Part shown: positions 40,708 to 49,838 of the stretch, in pieces | How positions within the stretch are numbered: the first letter of the stretch is position 1 | Layout: the number at the start of each line of letters is the position of its first letter | Origin: an uncultured Muribaculaceae bacterium | Lineage (GTDB): Bacteria > Bacteroidota > Bacteroidia > Bacteroidales > Muribaculaceae | DNA length: 64,000 nucleotides | Assembly: GCA_910584125.1 (NCBI GenBank) | Contig: CAJTXU010000002.1 | Coordinates: 60,621-124,620 of the forward strand | Direction of reading: 5' to 3' | Made by a program: the position numbers and the translations under genes | Notes under the pieces: model-generated | Told to the model about the DNA's origin: nothing | Seen by the model: only the letters and a program-made list of their open reading frames with translations | Databases searched by the model: none

Positions 40708-41724
40708 TTACGCCTCTTCGTCAGCTTTTTCGACTTTGTCTACGTGGGGAGCCTCGTATTTATAGCGGGCCTCCCAACCGAGCGCCGACGCGCCGAGCAC
40801 GGCAGCGTCGCTCTCCTTGAGCTCGGAGATGAGGATCTTGGTCTTTCCCTTGAAGATGGGCATCACGCTCTTGTCGAACGTCTCTTTGAGAGGCTTGAGC
40901 AGCAGGTCGCCGCTCTTGGCGAGACCGCCGAAGAGGATGATCGCCTGCGGGCTCGAGAAAGCCACCATGTCGGCGAACGCCTCGCCGAGAATCTCACCCG
41001 TATAGTTGAAAATATCTTTGGCGAGCTTATCGCCGGCCATAGCGGCGTCGTAGACGTCCTTGGAGGTTATGTCCTCGATCTGGATGTTGCGCAGCAGAGA
41101 TGGCTCCGTGCGGATCTCGAGAAACTCGCGGGCAGTGCGCGCCACGCCCGTCGCCGAGCAGTAGGCCTCAAGACAGCCGGTGCGACCGCAGCCGCAGATA
41201 CGGCCGTTGTTGCGCTTCATGATGACGTGTCCGAGCTCACCTGCGAAGCCGTCGGAACCATACACGAGCTGACCGTTGATCACGATGCCCGAGCCGACGC
41301 CCGTGCCGAGCGTGATCATAATGAAGTCCTTCATGCCTCGTGCGGCACCATAGGTCATCTCGCCTACAGCGGCGGCGTTGGCGTCGTTGGTCACAGCCAC
41401 GGGAATGCCGCCGAACGCCTTGCTCATCTTCTCGGCCAGAGGAATCACGGGACCCCAGGGCAGGTTCGGCGGATTGATGATCTCGCCGGTGTAATAGTTG
41501 CCGTTGGGAGCACCGATGCCTATGCCCTGAATCTGGTCTTCGGCCTCGTTGGCCTTGATGAGGCGCGACAGGCCCTCGTGCAGATCGTTGATGTAGTCAT
41601 CGAAATCCACATGCTTTCTCGTCTTCACGGAATCAGCGGCCACGACATGGCCGCGGGCATCGACAATTCCGAACACGGTATTTGTACCGCCTATGTCAAT
41701 GCCGACCACATAAGGTTTGCTCAT
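40708..41724 (-). CDS. ROK-family sugar kinase (glucokinase-like)
   Basis: 338 residues. The ATP-binding DIGGTNTVFGIV and the ROK zinc/signature motif CGCGRTGCLEAYCSATG are present, with GHVIMKRNNGR giving the zinc His. TLGTGVGSGIVINGQLVYGSDGFAGELGH fits glucokinase. Glucose or a related hexose is the likely substrate, but other ROK kinases (N-acetylmannosamine, fructose) look similar. Divergent from dapA, with its own promoter. Confidence 0.9.
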   Translation of the reverse strand: MSKPYVVGIDIGGTNTVFGIVDARGHVVAADSVKTRKHVDFDDYINDLHEGLSRLIKANEAEDQIQGIGIGAPNGNYYTGEIINPPNLPWGPVIPLAEKMSKAFGGIPVAVTNDANAAAVGEMTYGAARGMKDFIMITLGTGVGSGIVINGQLVYGSDGFAGELGHVIMKRNNGRICGCGRTGCLEAYCSATGVARTAREFLEIRTEPSLLRNIQIEDITSKDVYDAAMAGDKLAKDIFNYTGEILGEAFADMVAFSSPQAIILFGGLAKSGDLLLKPLKETFDKSVMPIFKGKTKILISELKESDAAVLGASALGWEARYKYEAPHVDKVEKADEEA

Positions 41725-41860
41725 TTTAAGTTTCTTTTGAGTTTGGTTTTATTATAATCATTTGAGTTTCAGGCATTAGTCGGCAGACATACAGGTATGC
41801 AAGTTGTCCGTCACCTCCGCCGCGAGGAGAATAGGGGTGAGAAGAGCGATATTTCAAGGG

Positions 41861-41892
41861 CAAATATAACATAAAAATCCCGACCGTGCAAA
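41861..41892 (-). promoter_or_regulatory. Promoter of the ROK kinase gene
   Basis: On minus: TTTG at 41892-41889, 20-base spacer, TATATTTG at 41868-41861. Leader about 130 bases. Confidence 0.65.
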
Positions 41893-41909
41893 CAAATGGC
41901 ACCCAAAAG

Positions 41910-41940
41910 TTGCGGAATAAGGAATATTTTCGTAAATTTG
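41910..41940 (+). promoter_or_regulatory. Promoter of dapA
   Basis: TTG at 41910-41912, 20-base spacer, TAAATTTG at 41933-41940. It rules out the upstream in-frame start at 41886 for dapA. It is back to back with the ROK promoter. Confidence 0.7.
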
Positions 41941-41972
41941 CAGTTAGTATTAAGTACACTACGCCCATTCTT

Positions 41973-42860
41973 ATGAACCATATAGACCTCAGAGGACTCG
42001 GTGTCGCGCTGGTGACACCGTTCAACAACGAAGGCGACATCGATTTCAATGCACTCGAACTAGTTGTGGATCACCTGCTTGCAGGCGGCACGAATTACAT
42101 CGTCGTGCTGGGCACCACCGGCGAGACAGCCACGCTCGACGCCGAAGAACGCGCCGCGGTGCGCGATTTCGTCGTCGACCGCGTCGCCGGCCGCGTCCCG
42201 CTCGTGCTCGGCGTCGGCGGCAACTGCACCCGAGCTGTGGTCAACGACCTCGCGTCGCAGGACCTCACGGGCTACAGCGCGATTCTCTCGGTCGCTCCTT
42301 TCTACAACAAGCCCTCGCAGGAGGGTCTCTATCAGCACTTCAGCAAAATCGCCGAGACATCTCCGCTGCCTGTGATTCTGTATAACGTGCCCGGCCGCAC
42401 CGGCGTAAACATCTCCGCCGCAACAACACTCCGCCTCGCACACGACTACGACAACGTCATAGCCATCAAGGAAGCTTCGGGCAACTTCAAGCAGATTGAG
42501 GAGATAATCAACAACAAGCCCGACGGCTTCAAGGTCATATCGGGCGACGACGCCCTCACCTACCCGCTCATGACTCTAGGCGCCGAAGGCGTCATCTCGG
42601 TGGTCGGCAACGCATTCCCCAAAGAGTATGGCCGTATGGTCCGCCTCTGTCTCGAAGGCAGATACCACGACGCGCTGCCGATCCACTACGGTTTCTCAAA
42701 ACTGTATGACGAGCTCTTCGTCGACGGCAATCCCGCCGGCGTCAAGTGCCTGCTCCATGAGATGGGACTCATCGACAACGTGCTGCGCCTTCCGCTCGTG
42801 CCCACACGCATCGAGACCTCGCAGGAGCTGCGCAAACTTCTCAACGAACTCACCAACTGA
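41973..42860 (+). CDS. dapA: 4-hydroxy-tetrahydrodipicolinate synthase
   Basis: 295 residues from ATG 41973. It condenses pyruvate with aspartate semialdehyde, the first committed step to lysine and diaminopimelate. Class I aldolase features: GVALVTPFNNEGDIDFNAL, VLGTTGETATL, PVILYNVPGRTGVNIS (Tyr), and the Schiff-base Lys in VIAIKEASGNFKQIEEI. SGDDALTYPLMTLGAEGVISV is also standard. The next gene, dnaG, begins 12 bases later, so they share a transcript. Confidence 0.97.
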   Translation: MNHIDLRGLGVALVTPFNNEGDIDFNALELVVDHLLAGGTNYIVVLGTTGETATLDAEERAAVRDFVVDRVAGRVPLVLGVGGNCTRAVVNDLASQDLTGYSAILSVAPFYNKPSQEGLYQHFSKIAETSPLPVILYNVPGRTGVNISAATTLRLAHDYDNVIAIKEASGNFKQIEEIINNKPDGFKVISGDDALTYPLMTLGAEGVISVVGNAFPKEYGRMVRLCLEGRYHDALPIHYGFSKLYDELFVDGNPAGVKCLLHEMGLIDNVLRLPLVPTRIETSQELRKLLNELTN

Positions 42861-42872
42861 CCCTAAAGCACT

Positions 42873-44216
42873 ATGATTGACCCTGCTACCGTGGAACGCA
42901 TCAAGAACACCGCCGACATCTACGAGGTGGTGAGCGACTACGTGCAGCTGATACGCCGCGGTGCCAACTACGTCGGACTCTGCCCGTTCCACAACGAACG
43001 CACCCCGTCGTTCTCCGTCAACAGGCAGAAGAATTTCTGCTACTGCTTCTCGTGCAAGAAAGGGGGCTCGCCGGTGAACTTCATCATGGAGAAGGAGGGC
43101 CTCTCCTATCCTGAGGCCCTGAGGCATCTGGCCCGCAGATACGGCATCGAGGTCGTCGAGACGCGCCTCACCGACGAGCAGCGCGCCCAGCGCGACAATC
43201 GCGAGGCGATGTATCTCGCCAACGAATGGGCCATGCAGAAGATGGAAGAAGACCTGACCGCCACCGACGAAGGCCGCGACATCGGTCTGCAGTATTTCAC
43301 CCAGCGCGGCGTGACCGACGAGGCCCGCAAGGCTTTCCGCCTGGGTTACGCACTCGACAAGAGCGACGCCCTGACCGAAGCCGCCGTCAGAAAAGGCTTC
43401 GACATCGCGCTCTTCAAGAAACTCGGTCTGGTCGGCACCTCGCAGCACGGCCGCGACTACGACCGTTTCCGCGGCCGCGTGATTTTCCCCATCCACAACC
43501 GCATCGGTAAGGTCGTGGCCTTCGGCGGCCGCGACCTGAAAGGAGGCATGGCCAAATACATCAACTCGCCCGAGTCAGACATCTACCGCAAGAGCCACGA
43601 GCTCTACGGCATCTATCAGGCCCGGGCCGCCATCGAGAGCGAGAACAGATGTTTCCTCGTAGAGGGCTATATGGACGTGATAGGCATGTGGCAGTCGGGG
43701 ATGAAAAACGTGGTGGCGTCGTCGGGCACGGCCCTCACCGAGGGCCAGATAGAGCTCATCAAGCGCATCACGCCCAACATCACGCTGATATACGACGGCG
43801 ACCAGGCCGGCATCAAGGCCTCGCTCCGAGGCATGGACATGCTGTTGGCGGCCGGCATGAACGTCAAGCTGCTCCTGCTTCCCGACGGAGACGACCCCGA
43901 TTCGTTCGCCCGCAAGCACACGCCCGAGGAGTTCCGCGAATATGTGGCGGCCCACGAGACCGACATCATCAGCTTCAAGGCCAGGGTGATGCTCGGCGAA
44001 GGCCAGGCGGACCCCCAGAAGCGCATCGAGACAATCAACAGCGTGGCCTACTCGATAGCCCACATCCCCGACGACGTGTCGCGCGACGTTTACGTGCAGG
44101 TGTGCTCGAAGATTCTCGACATACCCGAGCAGACCATAGCCAACGCCGTGGCACGCGCCCGCATCGAAGTCGAAAAAAAAAAAGAGCCGAACAACGGCGA
44201 CAGGTTCAGACACTGA
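42873..44216 (+). CDS. dnaG: DNA primase DnaG, N-terminal and catalytic part (frame ends after an A11 run)
   Basis: 447 residues in this frame. CHC2 zinc finger (Cys37, His40, Cys58, Cys61), the RNA polymerase core (CFLVEGYMDVIGMWQSG, TLIYDGDQAGIKAS of the Toprim fold) and VEKKKEPNNGDRFRH at the end. The last 15 codons come from the wrong frame after an A11 run at 44173-44183. The rest of the normal primase, with the helicase-binding domain, lies in the -1 frame at 44183-45043. With one added A the full protein would be 723 residues. So this is either a frameshifted gene, a slippage-controlled gene or a base-call error. Confidence 0.9.
   Translation: MIDPATVERIKNTADIYEVVSDYVQLIRRGANYVGLCPFHNERTPSFSVNRQKNFCYCFSCKKGGSPVNFIMEKEGLSYPEALRHLARRYGIEVVETRLTDEQRAQRDNREAMYLANEWAMQKMEEDLTATDEGRDIGLQYFTQRGVTDEARKAFRLGYALDKSDALTEAAVRKGFDIALFKKLGLVGTSQHGRDYDRFRGRVIFPIHNRIGKVVAFGGRDLKGGMAKYINSPESDIYRKSHELYGIYQARAAIESENRCFLVEGYMDVIGMWQSGMKNVVASSGTALTEGQIELIKRITPNITLIYDGDQAGIKASLRGMDMLLAAGMNVKLLLLPDGDDPDSFARKHTPEEFREYVAAHETDIISFKARVMLGEGQADPQKRIETINSVAYSIAHIPDDVSRDVYVQVCSKILDIPEQTIANAVARARIEVEKKKEPNNGDRFRH
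44173..44183 (+). other. Run of 11 A at the dnaG frame break (possible slippage site)
   Basis: GAA followed by nine more A, then GAGCC. Adding one A (or -1 ribosomal slippage) joins the two primase frames without a stop. Transcriptional slippage on such A-runs is established for dnaX in Thermus; for this dnaG it is inferred. Confidence 0.6.
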
Positions 44217-45043
44217 ACCTCGACGAGGTTGAGACGTCGGCCGAAGAGGGCCGCAGGAAGGCCCTGCAATACATCGACGGCATACGCCGCCAGCCACTGT
44301 ATTCACTCGAACGGCAGGTGCTCGCATACTGCGCGCGCTACGCATTTCTGCCATTCTGCAGCTACGAGGACGAGACCGCCGCAGCCGACGGCCAGCACAA
44401 GATCATCACGCTCAACGTGGTGGAGTTTGTCAAGGACGAACTCCGCGATTCGGAAATGGAGTTCTCGATCGATGTCTTCTCGCACATTTTCAAAATGATA
44501 CTCGACCTTCAGCCGGCTTATGAGAAGTATCTCGAGAGCCGGACCCATGATATTGAGGGCCGTATTGCCAAGATAAGGGAGGAAGGCTACCGCAGGATTT
44601 CGGAGTCGGGAATGTCGATGCCTGAGATCGAACGCGAGGAGAAAAAGCTCGAGGAGCAAATAAAGGAAATGCGCGATGACGTGACGCGTGAAGCGGCGAC
44701 AAGTTTCCCCTGCCGCGTGCTGACGAGCCACGAGAATCGTGTGATCCGCGAGGTGATGCTTGACCTTGTGCTCGAGAAGCATCATCTCAGCAACATCTAT
44801 CTCAAGGACGGCAACACCGAGCTTGAGCAGGACAAACTCAACACCCTGCTGCTGCGCGCCATCGACGAATGGAAGAACGAGATACTCAACTTCCGTATCA
44901 GAGACCTCATCAAGGATATCTCAGCCATGGAATCGGCCGGCACGCCCGAGGAGGTGCAGAAGCTCCAGATCAAACTCGCGTCGCTGATGGAGATCCGCTC
45001 GAAAATGGCCAAATGCATCGGCGACCGGATAATCGGAGTGTAA
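44183..45043 (+). CDS. dnaG: DnaG C-terminal part (linker and helicase-binding domain, -1 frame)
   Basis: 286 codons open from the A-run to TAA 45043. Begins RAEQRRQVQTLNLDEVETS and continues with RKALQYIDGIRRQPLYSLERQVLAYCARYAFLPF, then a long helical section (EIEREEKKLEEQIKEMRDDV) and a C-terminal helical domain (QDKLNTLLLRAIDEWKNEIL, EEVQKLQIKLASLMEIRS) fitting the DnaB-binding region of DnaG. It has no good start of its own before the conserved part, so it is a continuation of the gene at 42873 and not an independent gene. Confidence 0.75.
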   Translation, partial: RAEQRRQVQTLNLDEVETSAEEGRRKALQYIDGIRRQPLYSLERQVLAYCARYAFLPFCSYEDETAAADGQHKIITLNVVEFVKDELRDSEMEFSIDVFSHIFKMILDLQPAYEKYLESRTHDIEGRIAKIREEGYRRISESGMSMPEIEREEKKLEEQIKEMRDDVTREAATSFPCRVLTSHENRVIREVMLDLVLEKHHLSNIYLKDGNTELEQDKLNTLLLRAIDEWKNEILNFRIRDLIKDISAMESAGTPEEVQKLQIKLASLMEIRSKMAKCIGDRIIGV

Positions 45044-45157
45044 GGTCTTTAAAGTCTTTAAAGTCTTTAAAGTCTTTAAGGTCGCTAAGGTCGCTAAGGT
45101 CTTTAAGGTCGCTAAGGTCTTTATGGTCGCTAAGGTCGCTAAGGTCGCTAAAGGCGA
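45041..45157 (+). repeat. 9-bp tandem repeat array starting at the dnaG stop codon
   Basis: Twelve units of TAARGTC(TT or GC) at 45041-45148 plus one degenerate unit; the first TAA is the dnaG stop itself. The unit is the same, in the same orientation to the gene, as the array after the stop of the gene at 19504. Each unit repeats TAA in the dnaG frame. Confidence 0.92.
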
Positions 45158-45180
45158 TGGGAGCGGATTAGGTCGCGTGG

Positions 45181-45199
45181 TGAAAGCCTGCGGCTTTCA
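45181..45199 (-). terminator. Hairpin at the miaA stop (possible terminator)
   Basis: TGAAAGCC-TGC-GGCTTTCA, an 8-bp perfect stem that includes the miaA stop codon, between convergent dnaG and miaA. No T-run, so weak evidence. Confidence 0.4.
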
Positions 45200-46162
45200 T
45201 CCCAAAAGTGCCTCCACTTCGGCCAGGAAGTCGGGGGTCGGCATGTCGTAGGGCAGCCAGCGGATCGGGATGCCGCGGCGCTCCATGCCCCTGAACCAAG
45301 TCATCTGCCTCTTGGCGAACTGATGGATGGCCGTGGCGAGATCGCGCTCCATCCGCTCGCGGCTCAACTTCCCTATGACATGGAGTGTCACGAATTTGTA
45401 TTCAAGGCCGTAATATATCAGGTCGTCGGGGCTTATGCCGCTGTCGAGCAGCGAGCGCACCTCGTCGATCATCCCCTCGTCGATACGCGCCCGAAGCCGC
45501 GAGTCGATGCGCGCTATCCGTTCGTCGCGCGGTATGTCCAAGCCGATGACCAGACAGTCGAGCGGCTTCGCCGTCCTGACGTCTGCATCCCTTGCCTCGT
45601 CGGGATGGACGCGGTAATATTCCTGAATCTCGATGGCGCGAATCGCACGCTTGCAGGTGTCGATGTCGGTGGTGTTGTGCAACGTCTTATACGAGGCCAA
45701 AATCCCGGCGAGCTCGTCAAGGCTTCGGCTTTCAAGCTCGCGGCGCAACTCCTCGTTTTCGGGCACATCAGGAAGTCTGACGCCTGCGAGCGCGTTCTCG
45801 ACATACATGCCGCTGCCACCGCAGATCACAGGCCGCACGCCGCGCGAACGGATATCGTCATATGCTCTGCGGAAATCTCGCAAATACTGATACAGATTGT
45901 ATTTCTCGCCGGCGTCGGCCACATCGACCAGATGATAGGGCACCTCGCCATATTCGCAGAGATCCTTGCCTGTGCCAATCGACATTCCGCGGTAGACCTG
46001 ACGCGAGTCGGCCGAGATGATCTCGCCGCCGAACGCACGGGCTATCTCCACGGCGCGACGGGTCTTGCCGCATGCCGTGGGCCCGACGACGGCTATCGCG
46101 CGCCTCAGAATTGCCTCTTCCTTTTGCGCCCTTTCATCAGGGTGCTGAATCTGTCTTTCCAT
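45197..46162 (-). CDS. miaA: tRNA dimethylallyltransferase MiaA
   Basis: 321 residues. It adds an isopentenyl group to A37 of tRNAs reading UNN codons. P-loop VVGPTACGKTRRAVEIA, DSRQVYRGMSIGTGK, ICGGSGMYVENAL and the C-terminal RQMTWFRG are all diagnostic. The ATG at 46162 overlaps the upstream membrane-protein gene by 58 bases. There is no other Met before the P-loop, so the overlap is probably real. Confidence 0.94.
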   Translation of the reverse strand: MERQIQHPDERAQKEEAILRRAIAVVGPTACGKTRRAVEIARAFGGEIISADSRQVYRGMSIGTGKDLCEYGEVPYHLVDVADAGEKYNLYQYLRDFRRAYDDIRSRGVRPVICGGSGMYVENALAGVRLPDVPENEELRRELESRSLDELAGILASYKTLHNTTDIDTCKRAIRAIEIQEYYRVHPDEARDADVRTAKPLDCLVIGLDIPRDERIARIDSRLRARIDEGMIDEVRSLLDSGISPDDLIYYGLEYKFVTLHVIGKLSRERMERDLATAIHQFAKRQMTWFRGMERRGIPIRWLPYDMPTPDFLAEVEALLG

Positions 46163-47466
46163 CTCTTGAAGTGGAATCCGCGTGTGTCGGAATTATACAT
46201 GGCCACGCGCAGCCATTTGTCGTCCTGGAAATCGTAGTTGCCCTCGCGCACATCCTCGAGGTTGAACGTCGGTTGATATGACGTGATCTTCAGCCGGCGG
46301 TATCCTCTCTCGTCGAATATCTTCTGTGTCAGGATGATGGTCACCATGCGCGAGATGTCGGTAAGCATAGTGAGCGACAGCTGCTGCGGGCTCTCGTTGT
46401 AGACCCGCTTTATGTTCTCGAAGTTCACCCATTCGCCGTCTATATCCATCTCGGGACATCCGTTCTCGTCGCCTACGAAATAGAAATAACGCAGGATACG
46501 ATGCTTGGACAGGTCGGGCGACTTGCGGCCGAAGAAGAAACGGAGCTCGCCGTCGCGCACCCCCGTGAGGCGCTGGATTATGCCGTGCACCTCGCCGGTG
46601 GTGATACCGTTGACGTTACGCTTAGTGACGAAAGGAGTGTCGGCCACATAACTCTTGGCATGGTATGGATCGGCTACATGCGGGTTGATGAAGATGCTGT
46701 TGCCGCATATCACGTAAAAGCGCAGATAGGTCTTCGTCGTCATGTCGCTCAGGTCCGACTCGGTGATGATCTCGCCGTTCTCCTTAAGGTCAAGATAGAT
46801 GTTGTAATATCTCGATGCGTAATAGAGCTCATCGATGATGAAGGCGATGATGTTGAGCCACAGGAAGACATACCAGTCGCGGCCGTTGACGACGGCGTTG
46901 TGATAGTACCAGACGAAGTAATATGTCCAGTCTATCGCCGACAGGATGGCGAAAAGCCATATAAGGTTCACAAGCTGCAGATGTGTCTCAACATTCAGGA
47001 TCTCGCCCAGTTTGCCACGTTCGATCAGCAGCCCCTTGGTCAGCTTGCAATCTATGCAGATGGCCAGTCGGTTGCGCCTGAAATAGAACACGACCAAAGT
47101 CACGAAGCACACCGGGTTGAGCAGCAGGGCGGCAATATAAGGGTCGTTGAAGAAGGAGAGTTCCTTCGGTATCCGCACGATATCCCATATGCCCAGCACG
47201 TTGAGTATTATGGCCAGAAACGCGTAACTCACCATGCAGTAGAACATGGCGTAAGGCACGATCATACACGATGCCGAGTGACGCAGCTTGTTCTCATAGA
47301 GCATCGTGTAGAGATATGCGGCGGCAATCAGAGAGATTATCGGAGAGAAATAGAAAGGGAACAGCCACGACAGGAACAATGTCCCCATCATCACAAGCAT
47401 TCCCACTGAAAGATTCTTCCAGAACGAGAACAATTGTCTGCTGTTAACTTTGCCGAGGTCTTTCAT
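46105..47466 (-). CDS. Polytopic membrane protein of unknown function
   Basis: 453 residues. About six or seven membrane helices in the first ~230 residues (NLSVGMLVMMGTLFLSWLFPF, IISLIAAAYLYTMLY, LVNLIWLFAILSAIDWTYYFVWYY, VFLWLNIIAFIIDELYYASRYY). A ~220-residue cytoplasmic or periplasmic domain follows (GEVHGIIQRLTGVRDGELRFFFGRK, WVNFENIKRVYNES). It ends in a very basic tail (KGRKRKRQF). I do not recognise a family. It is coupled to miaA by overlap. Confidence 0.7.
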   Translation of the reverse strand: MKDLGKVNSRQLFSFWKNLSVGMLVMMGTLFLSWLFPFYFSPIISLIAAAYLYTMLYENKLRHSASCMIVPYAMFYCMVSYAFLAIILNVLGIWDIVRIPKELSFFNDPYIAALLLNPVCFVTLVVFYFRRNRLAICIDCKLTKGLLIERGKLGEILNVETHLQLVNLIWLFAILSAIDWTYYFVWYYHNAVVNGRDWYVFLWLNIIAFIIDELYYASRYYNIYLDLKENGEIITESDLSDMTTKTYLRFYVICGNSIFINPHVADPYHAKSYVADTPFVTKRNVNGITTGEVHGIIQRLTGVRDGELRFFFGRKSPDLSKHRILRYFYFVGDENGCPEMDIDGEWVNFENIKRVYNESPQQLSLTMLTDISRMVTIILTQKIFDERGYRRLKITSYQPTFNLEDVREGNYDFQDDKWLRVAMYNSDTRGFHFKRWKDRFSTLMKGRKRKRQF

Positions 47467-47633
47467 AATAATGAACCTTCCCTTTGCTATTGCCGTCCGC
47501 GCAGCCCGTTGTAGAAAACCGTTACGATAGATTGTTCATGAAGCATCACATGTCGATGTGAACTCCAGGCAATTACGGATAGTTTTAATAATGTCTTAGA
47601 TCTACGTGCACGTGTTGTATATAGTTATAACGC

Positions 47634-49814
47634 TTATCTGAGCTGAGAGTTAAGGAAATCGACTATTTTTTTATAGAGCTGCGTCCTGGCGTTGCCCATG
47701 CGCAGGCTGTGTTCGAATCCCGCAAGCGCCATCATGTCGAAGACGGTGCCCTCGGAGTTCATTTTCGAGGTGTATTTCAGCGTGTTGTAGAAATGCACGT
47801 TGTCGTCGCTCGTGCCCGACATGATGAGCAGACGCGCCTTGACGTCCTGTGACTTGTCGAGCGCGGAGGCCTTGTCGTAACCGCTCTCGTTCTGCTGGGG
47901 AGTCAGCATATAGCGCTCGGTGTAGATTGAGTCGTAGAATCTCCAGTCGGTGACGGGAGCCATGGCGACGCCGGCCTTGAAGGGACAGTGGGGCGAAGCG
48001 AGTTCCATCAGCGTCATGTATCCGCCGTAGCTCCAGCCGAAGCACGACGTGCGGTCGGCGTCAACATAGGGCAGCGAGGCGATATGACGCGCTCCGGCTA
48101 TCTGGTCGGCGGTCTCGTACTGGCCGAGATGACGGTAGACGGCCGTTGACCATGCGCGGTCGCGGTTGCCAGTGCCGCGGCCGTCGACAGCAGCCACCAC
48201 ATATCCCTGCGACGCGATGTAATAGACGCCGTCCATCCTCCAGCTGTTGAGCACGAGCTGCGAGTCTGGTCCGTTGTACTGATACATCATCAGCGGGTAT
48301 CGCTTCGAGGCGTCGAATCCGGCGGGCTTGATGATGTAGGCGTCCATCTCTCCTCCGGCCGCGTTGGGCACCTTGGTGAACTCCATCTTGGGCGCCGACA
48401 CATAGCGGGCGGCATAGGCCGCGTTGTCCTCGAGCATCTTGACCATCTTGCCCGAGCCGTTGCAGATGCTGTATTGCGGGGGAGTCTGCGCGTTGCTGTA
48501 GCGGCGCAGGTAGTATCCGAAATCCGAGCTGAACGACGCCGACTCCGTGCCCTCGCCCGGATTGAGCATCGTCACCTTGCCCTTGGCGTCGACCGAAGCG
48601 ACATTGCGGTTGATGGCGCCGTTCTGCGTGGTCTGCACGTAATGCACGCCACGGCGGGCGTCACGGCCGTAATAGTCTGTCACGTTCCAGCGGCCTTTGG
48701 TGAGCTGGCGCAGCATGTTGCCGCTGTAGTCATATTCATACAGGTGGCGGTATCCGTCGCGCTCGCTTCCGATCACGAACGTCTTCGGGTAGTAGCGCAC
48801 CATCTGATAGGCCGACGGGCTGAGCCATGCCTCGCTCTTCTCGCTCATCACGAGATGCGCCACCGTCGAACCGGGATTCACCTTGTAGAGCCGCAGATCG
48901 TTCTGGTCGCGGTTGAGCAACATCACCATCAGGTTGACACCGTCGCCGTCGAACTCGATCGAGGGCACATAGCCGTCGCCCACAGGGAGGTCCATCTTCT
49001 TCGCCTTGCGGTTGTCGACATTATAGGCGTATACCTCGACTGTCGAGTTGGGATATCCCGCAAGAGGATACTTATAGGCATACGACTGCGGATACATGTC
49101 TCCGAGCGGATCGGCCTCGCAATAGCTGCGGTATTCGTCGAACCTGTAGACAGGCACCGCGCTCTCGTCGAAGCGTATGTATGCCAGCGTCGAGTCGTCG
49201 GCGCTCCAGCGCATCGAGTTGAGCATTCCGAACTCCTCCTCGTATGCCCAGTCGGGCGTGCCGTAGATCACCTCGTTCACCTTGCCGTCTTCAGTCACGG
49301 CGTGGTCGGTCTTGTAGTCGATGTTGGAGATGAAGATGTTGTTGCCGCGCATGTAGGCCACCATGCGGCCGTCGTGCGACATCACCGCGCCTCGCTGCTG
49401 ACCGCCCGTCGAGACGGGGGCCAGGGTCGACCGGAGTATGTCGTAGACATAATAGTCGGCCCAGAACGAGTTGCGATAGATCTTCTTGGTGTTGGTCCAG
49501 AGAAGAATCTTCTTACCGTTGTCACTCACCTCATAACCATCGAAACCGTCGATGCGTACATCACCCTTGACGCCGTCGAGCGAGAAGAGCGTAGAAGTCT
49601 TCTCACCAGTCCGGTAGCTGAAAACCTCGATCGACCGACCGTCGTCGGATACAGCGGCGAAAGTCTGTCCGTCGGCCAGCGGACGCATGTCCTTGACCGT
49701 CGCCGGGGCGTTGACGGCGGGGTCGCAGTAATCTTCTGCCGTCAGAGGGGCGGCTGAGGCGGCTACGGCCGTCAGGCCGATCACACCGCATGATAGTATA
49801 TGAAATCGTGACAT
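47634..49814 (-). CDS. S9 prolyl oligopeptidase, dipeptidyl peptidase IV-like
   Basis: 726 residues from ATG 49814 (a TTG two codons earlier is less likely). Signal peptide SRFHILSCGVIGLTAVAASAA. An eight-bladed propeller (~40-480) contains the DPP-IV double-Glu motif DWAYEEEFG. The alpha/beta hydrolase has the catalytic Ser in FGWSYGGYMTLM, Asp in MSGTSDDNVHF and His in LAGFEHSLRM (about residue 702). It removes N-terminal dipeptides, usually X-Pro, in the periplasm. Downstream of proS, with a 9-bp repeat array between. Confidence 0.92.
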   Translation of the reverse strand: MSRFHILSCGVIGLTAVAASAAPLTAEDYCDPAVNAPATVKDMRPLADGQTFAAVSDDGRSIEVFSYRTGEKTSTLFSLDGVKGDVRIDGFDGYEVSDNGKKILLWTNTKKIYRNSFWADYYVYDILRSTLAPVSTGGQQRGAVMSHDGRMVAYMRGNNIFISNIDYKTDHAVTEDGKVNEVIYGTPDWAYEEEFGMLNSMRWSADDSTLAYIRFDESAVPVYRFDEYRSYCEADPLGDMYPQSYAYKYPLAGYPNSTVEVYAYNVDNRKAKKMDLPVGDGYVPSIEFDGDGVNLMVMLLNRDQNDLRLYKVNPGSTVAHLVMSEKSEAWLSPSAYQMVRYYPKTFVIGSERDGYRHLYEYDYSGNMLRQLTKGRWNVTDYYGRDARRGVHYVQTTQNGAINRNVASVDAKGKVTMLNPGEGTESASFSSDFGYYLRRYSNAQTPPQYSICNGSGKMVKMLEDNAAYAARYVSAPKMEFTKVPNAAGGEMDAYIIKPAGFDASKRYPLMMYQYNGPDSQLVLNSWRMDGVYYIASQGYVVAAVDGRGTGNRDRAWSTAVYRHLGQYETADQIAGARHIASLPYVDADRTSCFGWSYGGYMTLMELASPHCPFKAGVAMAPVTDWRFYDSIYTERYMLTPQQNESGYDKASALDKSQDVKARLLIMSGTSDDNVHFYNTLKYTSKMNSEGTVFDMMALAGFEHSLRMGNARTQLYKKIVDFLNSQLR

Positions 49815-49838
49815 GATCAAATTAAGTGAATAGTTAAT

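Noticed and set aside
41886..41972. Upstream start for dapA
   Set aside because: It precedes and overlaps the TTG-N20-TAAATTTG promoter at 41910-41940.
43649..44182. Independent gene overlapping dnaG in the -1 frame
   Set aside because: Before the A-run this frame is Arg/His-rich shadow sequence; only the part after 44183 is primase-like.
45041..45157. CRISPR array
   Set aside because: The unit is 9 bases with no spacers, and no cas genes are nearby.
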